From Eutreptiella sp. 'Long Island Sound 2002' (Eukaryota > Euglenozoa > Euglenophyceae > Eutreptiales > Eutreptiaceae), in the NCBI GenBank assembly GCA_964036045.1, contig OZ038398.1, forward strand, positions 26,480,109 to 26,544,108: 64,000 bases of DNA, given 5' to 3'. Below, one piece after another: positions 47,301 through 59,731 of this stretch. The position numbers and the translations under genes are program-made. Each line of letters opens with the position of its first letter. Position 1 is the stretch's first letter. Below the pieces are notes generated by a model. The model saw only the letters and a program-made list of their open reading frames with translations, made no database searches and was not told where the DNA came from.

Positions 47301-49341
47301 TGATGTTATGGGAACAATTTGGCTGGGAAGCGAGCGGGTGGGGATGCGCTGAGGGCTCAGACCAACAGGAAAACTGGATCCTTGGAATGGAACCTGGGCT
47401 GGGGAAGAGTCTGATGCAACAAACTTTTTTTTTGTGAATACATATATTCATGGAATCTTCCTAGGACTTTGTGCGGCCACATGTTTGAGGCTTTTTCAGA
47501 GGTGAGCTGCTGAAGTGGAGTCAGGGCTATGTGGGGTGGGGGGGCTAAGACAGAGGTCACCAAAAAACTACTGTATAGAAGGGCGCCAATCTGTGTACAA
47601 TGCAACGAATCCAGCCCCAAAAGACCGCCTTGCTCCGCGTGGCGGCCTTTGCATCTATAAGTTTTGTGAAGTAGTGTCCACAAAGCTGAGCCAAGCATGC
47701 AACCAGTGAGCCCCCAGCCAGTGCACAGTGTCACATTTTTGGAACTAGCGCCAATACCGCATCCAACAATCCCTTGTCCACGACATGAACGCCACAAGGA
47801 GATGGATCTCAGCATCAGTTGGGCAATAGATAGCACATTCCATTTTAACACATCTCAACACCTTCAGAGTTCCATTGTGTTCGCATTTGGCTCACTATTT
47901 ACAGTGTAGGGGGCCATGGTATTCTACATGTGGGCGGTTCATCACCATTTGGGCTATGTATGGCCTACCAATCCCTTCGTGGGGCTGAGTGTGGCTCATT
48001 CAAGTCCCATGTGGTTTTGTTCCGCCTCTGTGGCCAAACTATCACCCAGCGCATACACAGCGCATCTCAGCTAATTACAATAGTCCTGTGACCTGAAGTA
48101 TGTACAAAAACCACGAGGGCTTTCGTCACTCCCCTCTGGGGTGGGCCAGAGATGATGGGCGGAGTCTGACTTTTTTCAGCATATCACCACAACACTATCA
48201 CTGCGCAAGCACACAAAAACTCATCAGTGGATATCCATAGCTGTGAGACAAGAGAGTACGTGTGTTTACTTCGTCGCCCCGCATTACCTCGGTCCATGAA
48301 GGCCCCCAGAAACTGTCGGTTCGGGCCTCTCTCACTCTCACCGCTCGCTCCCGCTTTCGTTTTCGTGTCGCTTCATCACACGCACAGTGCATCAGGGCCT
48401 CATGAGTCAGGCCGGAACATGTGGGGCCACCGCAGCAGCCATCAAGCATGACAGAAAATCATGGGTCTCCCCGACAGCCCATTCTGGGGCCCTCAGGGAT
48501 AAACGTTGCACACGCAATGCCGTTTTCGCCGCCCCCACCCACCAACTCTAATTTTACTTTTCAAGAGAAAGCAATCTCAGTTGTCAGGGAAATGTTTCCA
48601 TTTCCAAAAGACAAATGTAAAGGTGCAAAGGTGCAAAAAGGTAAAGGTGGATCATGATGGGTTGTTTGCTGAAGGATGCCAGGGGAAAAGGATGATGATC
48701 AAAACCGAATTAGTAAACACTCAGCTGGTTGGAGCAAATGCCCAGTGAGCAAACTGATGTGGGCAGGGAGTGCATGCATGGGTAGCAGGTACTCAAAGCA
48801 AGTGAACGCTGCTCAAGCGAAAAGCAAACAGTTCACTGCTTTCATGCGCAGGCCCTGGCAAAGCACAGTGCCACTTCAGAAGTTCTGGGCATCGGCTGGT
48901 GACACAAGATACGTCGTGGATAGAGATGTTAGTATGCATTCCTAGTGTGAAAAATAGTAGAACAAAGAGAACAACAGATTGGGTACGGCTTCTCAGGCAA
49001 TGGGGTGAGGTCACCTCACTGACATTGGCTGCACTGAGCATTATATACGGTTGGGGTCAATCCCCTGTTCCCGTAAAAATTTCCTCAAAACGGGGGATGG
49101 ATAATTAAATGGACTGTTGGAAGAATCTTTGCAGAATTCTTGGATCTTTTTTTGCGACTTGTGTGTACTGATGAAGGTCTCCCACTGTGCTGCGAAGTGC
49201 ATGGTGATATACTAGCCGTAGTCATTCATCCAGGTCGGCAGTATGGTGTGGACAAGCTCGTTGCCCATGTGTTCTAGGGTACACAAAATCGGTGTATCCT
49301 TGGAGTATGTGGGTGTTCGTGGTGACAACGGGCTGTCAACA

Positions 49342-50334
49342 CTAGATGAGCTCACAGATGCTGTTGAGCTGGATTGCAGTTCTGGATTGCAGTTCAGGTT
49401 TGGCTTCTGTGGGCGTGCTGAAAAGATCTTCTACAAGGAGCTGTGCTTCTGGGTCAGGAGCTCTCTGCCACAAGTTCTCTGACGCATCAGTGACTTCATT
49501 CCAAGCAGTGTTAGGCTCAGGGAGTTGCGGAGGTGGTTTTGTGCGGCCGATCACTGTGACCGGAGATGCCATGGCATTCTCTTTAGGCTCAGAGTGCTCA
49601 GCAAACCGTATCTCCTGCATGGGACCATGATCCCTGGCGAGTTGCACAAGACACTCCCTTGGCTCATGTGCAGTGGGGCCAGGAACCTTGTTGCGGTGGC
49701 GTAGTCCGCATTCAACGTAGCATGATCAACGTACAGGGGCTATCGATCGATATTGGACCTGGCGTTCCAGCGGTGGGCTCTTTCTGTATTAGATGGCACA
49801 ATTGTGTCGAATGAGTCTGTGTTGAACCAAAAACTTCTCCAACCTGGACTTGGCGCGTTTTCGCGGTGCACAACCAACATTCAATTCTTCATATTCTTCA
49901 TGGCAAGCGTGCAGTTCTTTCTCGTAACGGAATGACCATGCACTAGAGAGCACCTCAAGTTCCTGACGTTGTACACCTTTGACCGCAGCAGTGCGCCTTT
50001 GTGAAGGTTGGTGTTGCTCAAGCTTGGGGAATGCATCAGGTGACACAGCCGTGTCCGGTATTTTGGCCGCAATGTTATCTTGTGACAGTGACTCGCATTC
50101 GTAGGCTAACATGTGCCACTAAGTGAGGTGGTTGTTTGCATGGACTTCCAGACAAGGAGCTTTTTTCCTCGGGGCTTTGCGTGTCGATTGAGCAGGATGC
50201 GGGGCACGTACTCTACTCCTAACTAGGAGGTGGGGTAGCAAGACATTAGTGCATAATACGAAGATGAACCACACATCCATTCTATTGGTTGACTTATTCC
50301 AAAGGAACACCACATGGCACACCACAGGCACCAC
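49342..50334 (-). pseudogene. Decayed minus-strand coding frame
   Basis: One minus-strand frame reads protein-like from about 50230 to 49342 with only three stops: TAG 50119-50121, TAA 49789-49791 and TGA about 49720. Stretches include LSQDNIAAKIPDTAVSPDAF, FRYEKELHACHEEYEELNV, RKRAKSRLEKFLVQHRLI, QEIRFAEHSEPKEN and WNEVTDASENLWQRAPDPE. A continuous frame across stops suggests point-mutation decay rather than introns. The family is not recognised. The composition (charged, helical, proline-rich C-terminal part) would suit a Gag-like or DNA-binding protein, but that is a guess. Confidence 0.45.
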
Positions 50335-50477
50335 AAGGGAGTACCCTCAATGGCATGCTTTGACTCTTCCTAGCTGCCACCGTTCCGTTTCTTGCTCACA
50401 CTTTGTGTATGCCAAGGAACCATTTGGGGGGTGGAATCGGAGCCACCAAGCAAAAATGTGTAAATCTGCAAGAATGC

Positions 50478-50557
50478 GCCTACCTACCCACCTACCTACC
50501 AACCAACCTGCTTGCTTGCTTGCTCTGCTGCGACTGCCTGCCGACTGCCTGCCTGCC
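50478..50557. repeat. Tetranucleotide array (CCTA)n, (TTGC)n, (CTGC)n
   Basis: CCTA/CCAA units pass into GCTT and then TGCC units over 80 bp. Confidence 0.85.
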
Positions 50558-50914
50558 AAAACAGGTTGCAAAACCTTAATGGTTACACTAGTCCAGTGAA
50601 CCAAAATCTAGACACAAGGCTGCAAAGAGCTCTGTGTCTCGTTGAGCAAGAAATGGAATGTGTTATCTCACTTTTTGAGTGTCTATTATTTTATTTCTGC
50701 AGATCCTAAATCATTTAGGGGTCATGGGCATGACCCATCACTAAAAACTGCACCCCAATATTTGTCGTGGACCCCATCACGCAGTCAGCCGTGCCCATCA
50801 TGATCTTGCAGGCAGTACCTGCTATTACAGTGCCACTCGTTGTAGCGCTACGCAAAAAGTTCATCTGGAGCTGTTTTACTCGTTTGGCTGTGGTTTACCA
50901 TTGGTTTTTAGCCT
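50558..50914. other. No gene seen
   Basis: Spacer between the tetranucleotide array and the next coding-like frame. Confidence 0.4.
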
Positions 50915-51879
50915 ATGGGCTACACAGCCCTGTCTTGCAGCAGGGCTCCGCTCGCGCCATCAGCCACACCTTGCTTCAGAGGATCACGCTGCCCGTACCA
51001 TGCACTTCACCGTTGTATGTTCTATCATCATCCTCAGCAGGCCTCACCTCATGCCGCTCCAGCTAACTTGTCTGCGACCGCATACCCGCAAGACGCTGGC
51101 TCCGTGTGTCGCAACTATGCAGACGCCTCCGGTGTTTCTTGGTTCAGACCAACAGGGTACCACCAGACTTAAGGCCTAGGGACGATGAGTAACACATACA
51201 ACTGGAGCTATGCTTCGCCAGTTGAGCCGGATTGTGAAAGTTTCGAGGTTTGCACATTTCCAGCTACGAGCAGTCTCTTGCCAAGCACTCTAACACAGAA
51301 AGGTGTTTTTGTTCACTTACCATACACCGAGGAGTCTACAGTCCAGTAATCTCCGCAATCGGCAAGTTCGTTAAGCCCCACTTGCAACGCTCAGAATCAT
51401 GCGTTCCGTACATCAATCAAGCTACATACCAGTGAAACAGTTCACTTGGAACTCATGAGGTACCAACCTGCGACGCAAACACAGCGAAATTCAAGAGCCA
51501 TGCACGAAGGAAGGATTATCTCCGTCACAGACCCTCTGAAGGATACAGCTCGTTTTGGTATTGACGGAGATTATGACAAGGCTGGGAACTTTAAGATTGC
51601 TCCGGGTGCATGTAGGAAAGCGATGGTTGAAAACTCAATTGCTGTGGTGTGTATGGGCCATGAATGTCGCTAATGCCGTTCCAAAAGCAGTACCTTATTG
51701 TGCGGGGCGATTTTAAAGAACGGCCAACGAAGAAGTGGTGGATCCAAGCACCACAAGGGTGCAAGGCCCACATGGATGTGCCCAAAATCTGTGTTGCCAA
51801 ACCAACTATTGTGATATCTCTACGGAAAGATGTCGTGTTGTCATTTAACGGGCCAATGGCCACATTTCAAAGATTATGA
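50915..51879 (+). pseudogene. Decayed forward coding frame
   Basis: One forward frame reads protein-like from about 50915 to the TAA at 51671-51673. Two internal TAA codons (51173-51175 and about 51350) interrupt it. Stretches include ADASGVSWFRPTGYHQT, SNTYNWSYASPVEPDCESFE and HEGRIISVTDPLKDTARFGI, then DGDYDKAGNFKIAPGACRK. A second frame (51664-51879) continues with RGDFKERPTKKWWIQAPQG and PKICVAKPTIVISLRKDVV. Family unknown. It lies next to the minus-strand relic at 49342-50334 but on the other strand. Confidence 0.4.
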
Positions 51880-52561
51880 AGTGGGTGGCAATTGTGCCGT
51901 GCTCTTGATTGTACGATGTTTGTGGGAGGGAGGGGTGTTTATACAATTTTGTGGCCAAAGTGTTTGCTCTCATTAGGGCCATTTGGGAGGGTTCAAGACG
52001 TTCCGGGTGTACTAACCATAAAAGTATTGCATGGTGTACGTGCACTGCACGCAACCCCATCCATTGCACAATGCAACGCCACAATGCGAAGCGCTAGGTC
52101 GCCCGATGGTGCAAAGGATAAAAACAACGGTTCAATGACCAGTTGGAGCACTTGGAGCACTTGTCCACAAAAATGGCGCCAAAGGGTGTGCGTGCAGATT
52201 TCAGTGTTTTTCTCTATTGTTTGCAATCACCTCGAAGAGAGGTTGTTGGATCAAGCGCAGGTGCGGGCGCCATATGCCCCCCCCCCTTTGGGTTTCTTTC
52301 CGTAGCACATCCCAAGGTATGGTATGGGATGTCTCACCCTGTGTAAAGTCCTCATTTTTGGAAACATGGTGAACCCTAATGAATTTTTTGATTTTGACCC
52401 CTTCCCCCCCCCACCCGCGCCGTACTTGGGTCCCCCCCCCCCCCCCCAAGGGGCCTCTGGCCAACAATTAGTTGCCAAAAGTACCAGCCCAAGGAGCCGA
52501 TGGGCGCCAAAGGCGCTCAATTGTACACAAGCACAAGAAGCACTACCCTTAGCTCCTGAGT
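51880..52561. other. No supported gene; C runs
   Basis: Weak frames only. C runs at 52277-52286, 52404-52412 and 52432-52447 (16 bases). Confidence 0.45.
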
Positions 52562-52743
52562 GAGCACCCGATGTGGTGCGGAGATTTAGCGGCCTGGCCT
52601 GACCAAGCAGCTGCAGCTTCTGCCCCCGGGGCCCCTTGTCTAGGGGTTTTGAGGCTAGTCCGTGATACTCTTGAGTTGAACTATTGCACTGAGTTGTTCC
52701 ATCAAACCATCCTGCTTTCAGCGCCGGATCGTGCAAGACGAGG
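52562..52743 (+). repeat. Dispersed repeat family R2, copy 2
   Basis: Partner of 40171-40341, same orientation, 12.4 kb apart. It has an extra GGGGCCCCTTGTCTAG-like segment. Confidence 0.75.
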
Positions 52744-53251
52744 CGCTATATGTATGAAGTTCCCAGTGTGGTTGGGAATACCCAAGCCGATGATACCCTC
52801 CCCTCTTTTGTGGGAGGGGGCGGTGCGAACTATCGGATCACACCTAGGCTGCATACTCAACTATTCGGAGGTGCCCGACAACCCCCTCCCCCAGGGAACC
52901 CCGGCACCCCTCCTAGAACCCCCCCTCCCAGCCCCCCCCCCCCTTCCCGCCAAGGGGTCTCCGGCCAACAGTTGGTTGGGGGGGTAGTTGGCATCCAGAA
53001 CCGAGGGGTCGCCCCCGGGGGGTGCCTCTTTTGTGTGGGGGGGGGGGGGTCCAAAAGTTCTTTGCGTATTGTCACCGCATAATGTAGATTTGGACCCAGG
53101 TCTTAAAAAACCTTTTTCATGTACATGGACCCCCTAACCCATGGTGGGGTCCCGGGTCCAAACTCTGGGTACCCCGGTCGCCCCCCCCCCCCCACCTTGG
53201 TCCCTTGGGACTTGGCCATTTTTAGGCTGGCATGCCTTGGCTGAAAATCAC
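52744..53251. other. No gene; C and G runs
   Basis: Homopolymers at 52932-52943, 53037-53049 and 53181-53193. No coding signal. Confidence 0.5.
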
Positions 53252-53545
53252 CTCGCACAGGTTGTTAGATCAAAGCCAGACAAGCCCGCATATGGGAAAC
53301 GCCACATACCCCCCCTTTTTGGGCCTATTCGCGTACCCTACCTCAAGGGGTTGAATTGTTTGTTTAACGGCTTGCAAAATCAATATTTTGTCCAATAAAC
53401 CCCCCCCAATGAGTTTTTGGTCCGGACCCCCCCCCCCACCCCCTCCCCCCACCACTTGAAACCTGTTTTTTTGGGGGGGGGGGGTCAAAAAGGTCCCAAA
53501 AATGACACCCCCCCTTTTGGGTCAAAAATCATGAATCGTGTGGGT
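53252..53545 (+). repeat. Dispersed repeat family R1, copy 3
   Basis: Same landmarks as the other R1 copies, from a GTTGTTAGATCAAAG start to GGGTCAAAAATCATGAATCG at the end. The last box also matches copy 2 (GGGGTCAAAAATCAGGATTCG). It has a C run at 53427-53437 and a G run at 53473-53484. Confidence 0.65.
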
Positions 53546-53870
53546 TTTTCTCGATTGTGAGCCGAAGAAGCATTGTCGGGCTCCGACTCCATGTGGTTTG
53601 TGTGGAGGGGAGTGGGACGAGCGCTTGTGCAGTTTATGCAATTTTTGGTCGTTTTTGCTATGTCGGCGTTTTTGGCGAATTTCGTGACCGCGTGGTACCC
53701 ACTCTAAGGGGTGCAAGTGGGGATGTTGTGACAGCATATGCCTACTAGGATACAAAGGCACGTTTTTGGCCGTCTCTAGCTTTGCCTAGGGCCCGTCATG
53801 GCCCATGTGAAAGATGCGAAATCACCGTTTCCACCAACAATGGCTTGGATGTGTGCATAGGCTCATGGGT

Positions 53871-54650
53871 ACACAACCTGCTTATGCAGTTTTTCACCCT
53901 TGGTAGCTCAAAAATCGAAGTTCCCGAACCTTATTTTTTTGATATTGTGACTACTCACAATGACCATCCAAGCTATGTAAAGCATATTTTTGGCAACAGT
54001 TATGTGTTTTCACCCCATTTCGTTATTGGGTGCAGGGGAGGGGGGTGTCTGCCAAGGGATTGGTGCACACCCTCCTAATGTATTTTTCACCTTTGGCAGC
54101 TCAAAAATCGAAGTTTCCAAAACTAATTTTCTGGACCACTCCCAATAACCATCTAAGCTATGTGAAGCATGATTTAGGCATCATTTATGTGCTTTTTACG
54201 GGTATTGGGTGTGTGGGGGGGGGGGGGGGGTTCTAAGGGATTGAAGCACAATTTTTTTATGCAATTTTTCACCTTGGGCAGCTCAAAAATCAAAGTTTCT
54301 GAAACTTTTTTTTGGCGTTCCGATATTTGGAATGCCAAAAAAACCACTCACCATGAACATCCAAGCTATGGAAAGCATGTTTCAGCCAATATTGATATGT
54401 TTTTTACCTATGTGGAGATTCGGTGGGGGGGGGGGGGGCTCCCAAGGGATTGGTACACAACCTGCTGCTGCAGTTTTTCGCCCTGGACAGCTGAAAAATT
54501 GAAGTTCCTGCAAATTTTTGTTTTTGATTTCATGACCACGCACATTGAGCATCCAAGCCATGCAAAGCATGTTTTAGGCAATATTTATGTGTTTTTTTAC
54601 GAGTATTGGGTGTGCATTGCTCGGGGTAGATTCTCTGCGAGGCCGACTTG
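53871..54650 (+). repeat. Four-unit tandem repeat of about 190 bp with internal G runs
   Basis: Units start near 53871, 54065, 54246 and 54455. Each has an ACACAACCTGCT-like start (GCACAATTTT in unit 3), a TTTTTCRCC box, GGCAGCTCAAAAATCRAAGT, CATCCAAGCYATG-AAGCATG, a TTATGTGTTTTT-like box (TGATATG in unit 3) and ATTGGGTG (CGGTGG in unit 3). The first three then have a G-rich stretch and AAGGGATTG. The G stretch is GGGGAGGGGGG in unit 1, 16 G in unit 2 and 14 G in unit 3. Peptide-level similarity between units is a by-product of nucleotide similarity, as spacings are not multiples of three throughout. Confidence 0.7.
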
Positions 54651-54929
54651 CTAAAGGGACTAGAATTGCCGTTGGTTCGGCTGTTTAGTGGCCCTTGAAT
54701 TTTTTCTGAAACCCTTCCATCACCCCTGGGATCATTTTGGGTGGTCATTTGGTGACAATACGGATACAGGTGCGGATACTTCAGCATTCATGAGGACCCA
54801 CATAGTGGCCGCTATGCCCATGTAGCCTGGGGCTCTTCAGTGCTGTGCCAAGGCGATAAAATTTTTCTTGGTCTGCCGCGCCTGATTTTTTTTTACCACT
54901 TTAGGATGTAGGATGTCCATGGGTGAGCT

Positions 54930-55916
54930 TTGTCCTTTGAAACCAACATAAATGAGAATCAAGTATTTCTTGCTACTTATTGGGTTATTTTCTACCTGAT
55001 TAGCACCCTCAATGATTGTGTTTGGGGGCAAAATGGCCAATTTCGAGTGAGGGGGTGCACAATGTGTTTTTTATGCCACACCATAATACAAGATATTATG
55101 CATGGTATTGGGCGCATCATTGTATTTTGGTAGCATTTCTGTAGGACTTATTTATCAGGGTATGCTATAGGTTCATTTTCACTCTTTTTCATACCATTTT
55201 CACCCGTTTTCACCCCTTCTTGTGCTCTCTAGGTGGTGACTAGATTACGCTGATGGGGAATCACCCCATCAACACTAAATTCCCGACGCAACGCCATGTG
55301 CCTATCTTGGTGCCATTCCCTGACCCCATCGCATGCGCAAATCCCTAGTCTAGGTTCCACTTTTGGATTATGCAAGTTGTCCATCGTTGGTATCCGGGGG
55401 ATGTTGTCGAGTGGTGGGTGATCATGCATGTAAATGCAGCCATAATGCTACCCAAAAGCACCGATGAACCCAGTTGGATTGGCTGTGGGGAGCGTTGAAA
55501 CCCACTTTTGCGACCAAAAGCACAAGAAATGCTGCCAAAAGGGTGCTGGAGCGGGTGGCAAGGGGGTAGAGGTGCTGGGTCCATCCCTAGCACTTTGGGC
55601 CAAGCGAAATATGCATATAGGGCCCCATCCCATTGAGGCTGAAAAGGTTGATGTGACCTCCCCTTTCCTTACTCCCACCCACAAGGAAAGGGGGAAAAAA
55701 GCATCTTTTTTCAGGCACTAGATCCACAATTTGAAAATGCCGGACGGATTTCCCCTACCCTTCAAGCCTTATCATGTTGCTCGCAACGAATATGAAGAGT
55801 TTTGGAACTCAAAACATTTGTTTGGTTTTGAACTGTTTTCAACTGCCCCCCTCAAGAACAGCGGTCAGGCTGTTCAACATTGGTGGCAATTGAAGCAAAG
55901 AGTTATGAAACGTTGA
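54930..55916 (+). pseudogene. Decayed coding region, weakly hAT-transposase-like
   Basis: Forward protein-like stretches: 54930-55133 (NQVFLATYWVIFYLISTLND). From the ATG at 55253, NTKFPTQRHVPILVPFPDP runs to TAG 55346-55348, then HFWIMQVVHRWYPGDVVEWW and NAAIMLPKSTDEPSWIGCGE to TGA 55496-55498. In the next frame KVDVTSPFLTPTHKERGKK runs to TAG 55719-55721 and then NEYEEFWNSKHLFGFELFS...VQHWWQLKQRV to TGA 55914. The bases at 55709-55732 read FQALDPQFENA in a third frame, which recalls the LDPRFK box of hAT transposases, and the W-W spacing near the end suits a hAT dimerisation tail. That assignment is weak. Decay is by stops and frameshifts. Confidence 0.35.
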
Positions 55917-56525
55917 GCAGACAAGAGATGTACCACCCCTGATTTTTTCGTAAGGTGGGTTAACTGTTATTGCAGGGGCAGGCCCATTTTACGATGGCAA
56001 ATCCCTAAAAAAAACTGCAAAATTGTAACATGTCATAAAATAAAAAAAGTAATATAGAAATAAAAAATTGCCAAAATAGTTCGTAAAAACATCGTAATAG
56101 ATTGTAAAAACATTGTAAGTGTCATGGTTGTCTTGGTAATTATTCCTTTGTCGCATTCTTGTTTGCCAGGCCCCATTCCCTTTTCTTGTCTGTTTTTTTG
56201 GTATACCAACCACAACAAAGAACACACCCAAACAATGGGGAGCAAAGTGGAAGCACTGCTCACACTATTGCACTGCCACAACGGCAGAGCGGAGGGCCAC
56301 AGAATTTCCAACCAGCATATTCACCGTGAAGGTTGGTGCAATGTGGTGTTCATCGTGTGAGGTTTTTGTATACCACCACCACCAAAATTTTGCCACGTAT
56401 CAAGAGCAACAATCACCAAAGCCGGAGTTTGTCTTGCAACCCCCCCCCCCCCCCCAGACCACAAGTACAGGACCCAGCTACGACCCAGCTACTGCAGAGT
56501 GCTTGCACTCCGCGTTGAAGATTAT

Positions 56526-56620
56526 CGCTGTGTGGATCCTGAATGTGTTGGTGCCACAACACGCTACCAAGGAGAAACAGAAACACTGGGCCAACACGGT
56601 GGCTCGGTGGATCTTTGTGG
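56526..56620 (+). repeat. Dispersed repeat family R3, copy 2
   Basis: Partner of 44294-44395, with the shared GGAGAAACAGAAA box and the upstream TGGATCCT-AATGTGTTG. Confidence 0.45.
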
Positions 56621-58427
56621 CTCACGTTGGCCTTAGCAAAGGCAGACCTGGTTGAGATCATTGTGAATGGCGAGAAGTCAGTTGATGCCGCCGACTGCCA
56701 GGAGAGCAACATTGCAGGGTTTTGCCCCCCCCCCCCCCCCGGTGTGATATGGGATGCAACCAGAATGGACCAGATACAAATACCCCTTTGCAGCTGGGGG
56801 ACGGGGGGTGGAGGCGGGTGCACTGTATACCTATATCCATACCCCTGTCATGGAGGTCCAGATTGCATCATAAGACCATGCCTAGTGCAAGATCAAAAGC
56901 ACACCAACCAGATTGATTTTGTATACCCCACTCTTTTGTGGCGCTTCAGTGCACTTCACAGGAAAGCAAGATACATTCAAAGCACAGAGTGGCATTGTAG
57001 CAGGACACAAGTATTCTCAATATCAGCTCAGTGCCACATGTTGTTGTCTTGGAGCATCTGAAAGATTAACTGATAGCTGCTGTGTATAGTGGTGCAGGTG
57101 ATTGGGCTTCTTGTTTTGTCTTGCACAGCTTTATACATACACGATGTGGACACTGTGGCAAGAGAAATCAGCATCAGAAGTATTACATATGTGGGGCATC
57201 ATCCATGCAGGGTGAAAACAGTGCATGTACGGTGGTTTCCTTTTCAGCACTTTCAATAAAACTAGCCTGAAATGGTGATGCCACAAAGACTGTTCCTTCC
57301 TATTCTTCCTCAGCCAATCAACAATTTCTTCCAACAAATGATAACAGATGGTTTGGTTATTGAGTGGTGAGTGATTGCAATATTCAGTTGTGACCCATTG
57401 TTGATCCAGTGACCTCCATATAGTCTTGGCTTAGCATGTGGCAAAATGTGCCACACCCAAGTGTAGAGGGCCCATTGAGTTCTTGGAGGCAAGGCATTGC
57501 ATTCCACACAGCTACAAAGAAGACAAAAAATGCTAAAACACTGGTCAGTTTGGGTCATTTTCAGTGGAACTTTGTGCACAGTGTGCGACAACACGCACGG
57601 TGCACGCTTTCTGGGTAAAATCCGAAGGTGGGCAAAATGGGTTTTGCACCTACGGGAGGTCAGGGACGTCCATTTCCCAACCCCCCCCCCCCCTTCTGGC
57701 CATCATCACAAGGCTCCTGCGAACAGTGGCATAGAATCTACTTCAGGGAATATCCCAAGGGACCCCGCATTTGTTTCTGATTTGTCCATATTTATGCAGA
57801 ATAGTGCTGTATGTGGGTCGCACAGCAGGACCCAGCCCTGTGCCCACTGCTGCGTGTGAGAAGCAGCCTTTCGCCCAATTGCGCCGCTGGTCCTGCACTA
57901 GCCCCTGCTGTGCCTATTTCACATGCCTTCTGCATGGGCCAGTCTGACGCGGTGTTTTCGTAATGACAAGGAACGGGTATGCAACACTTTCCCCCTGCTC
58001 TACATTTGGATCCCTGTGGGCCCTGTGGGCAACAGGGTGGGTCACAATGCAGAGGGGTCTGTGGTTTGTCTGTTGTCAGAGTGATTTTTTGTTTGCTATG
58101 TTGCGGTTGGCCTAGCCAACCGGTGTTTTCCGTGCAATTGAGAGATCCCTGAATTGACTAGTGCCCATGTGCTACATGCTTGTGCAAGGAATGTCACCTG
58201 AGGGCCTTTCCAGAATAGGTTATCACCAAGACGTTGGGTACACAGATTGGAGTACACCTGCTGACCCAGGCTGGCACCTCTTAACCCCCCCCTCCCCCGC
58301 TTGTCACACACATACACACCGCACTGCACCGTGAGCCTCAACAATGGGGAGCTACCCGACCTGAGGACGCCAGTGTGGCCACACAGGCTCAACCGGGAGA
58401 CCTGGTAAAAATAGTGAAACCCCCTTA

Positions 58428-58428
<1 letters not shown>

Positions 58429-58467
<39 letters not shown>
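58429..58467. repeat. (CA)n microsatellite
   Basis: Pure CA dinucleotide for about 39 bp. Confidence 0.95.
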
Positions 58468-58471
<4 letters not shown>

Positions 58472-59731
58472 CTAGCCCTTTGCTGACCCCTTAGGCCACC
58501 AAATATGTTGGCCACTGCAGAGCCTGCAGTGTACACTGTGTACACTGCAAGTGCTTTGGACGCAATGAGTGCTCATAGAATGCAAAACAACGACGGCAAT
58601 TCCCTGAGGACTATGTAAATGCGCTTATGCACTGATCAGAAATTTGTGGTGTGCATCGCCGTCGCTAGTACGTACACCAGCGGGAATAAGGGTACCAGAC
58701 TCGGCATCCGCAAAAAGGCACACCACCCCACCCAAGCCCGCCGCATCCCACACCAAGTATCCTGCCTCTGGGCCTCTGTGTCCTCGACCAACGATGAGCC
58801 GGGGGGGATTGGGTTGGGTCTCGACCCCTTGCAGCAGTCAAGGTCACGGCTCCCGTCCCTGCCTGACATGACTGGCACGAACTTTCCCGAATGTCTGGTC
58901 TGAACCCCTGCGGGACTGATGACAGTCTCTAGACCCGCTAGTGTGCGGGTGGGAGATGCAGCCATGCCTGCGTGTGCCTGTGTGGGTTGGATGGGTCAGC
59001 GGGGTTTTGCCGGCACACCTGCTTGCTCCACGGTTGGCTGTTGTTGGGGTTGGTGTGCCTGGTGCTCTGGGCCCCGGTGGTGGGGCAGGGGAGCAAAATG
59101 CTGAGACCGCCAGGGGACCCTGGGTCGGGTAGCTTGTGGACTCCAGCGGCTAAGCGGACGTTGTGCTGCCACCTAACTGCGCCTCAAGGGTCATGGGCTG
59201 GCGTACAAGAGGGGAAAGCTTGCCGAGGGCAGCCCTTGACGGACCCCCTGGGGGGTGACAGGTTGTTGCTCTCATGGCTTTGCTCCCTTACTCCCGGGCA
59301 CGCGGTATTGCTAGAGGTCCTGGGACATGCTCAGAAATTCCCTTTCCTGAGGACATGAACACGGAAAGCCTGTAGCTGTGGCCACCTCAAGTACGGTTCA
59401 ATGCAGGCATGAATTGATCAACAGTTGCAGCCACGAATCCTGACACGAATGCAGCAAGAAACTTAGTCTAAAACACAAGTGTTATGTTTTTGGGTGCGTT
59501 CAGGTGTAATTTTGTGCTTGTGCTTGTGTGTGTGTGTTTCTAGAAATGTGTTTCATTTTGTGATTGAAAATTTTATTTATGCTTATGTTGGTGTTAGTGG
59601 TTGCTTTTGTTTGAAAAAATCTGGCTGTATTTGTGTGAAGCCAAGTCTGAGATTGTGTTCCTGTGCGGGTGCGAGCTTTGGTGCAATGCCAAGCTCCAAC
59701 TACGCATCCCCACGGCACCTCATTTTTTTAG

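Larger units (their letters stand above)
40451..49341. other. About 9 kb with no supported gene
   Basis: Frames are short, proline/serine- or cysteine-rich and mirrored on the other strand. G and C runs of 10-14 bases lie at 44205, 44486, 44540, 44640, 45199 and 45290. A CTG/CAG-rich repeat (42641-42830) and a GTCTG run (43080-43103) are present. The 43461-44315 frames on both strands are long only because the sequence is GC-rich. Confidence 0.45.
55917..59731. other. No supported gene
   Basis: Contains C runs at 56440-56455, 56725-56740 and 57681-57693, R3 copy 2 (56526-56620) and a CA microsatellite. Open frames are short. Sequence just before 59732 may be intron of the kinase gene. Confidence 0.45.
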
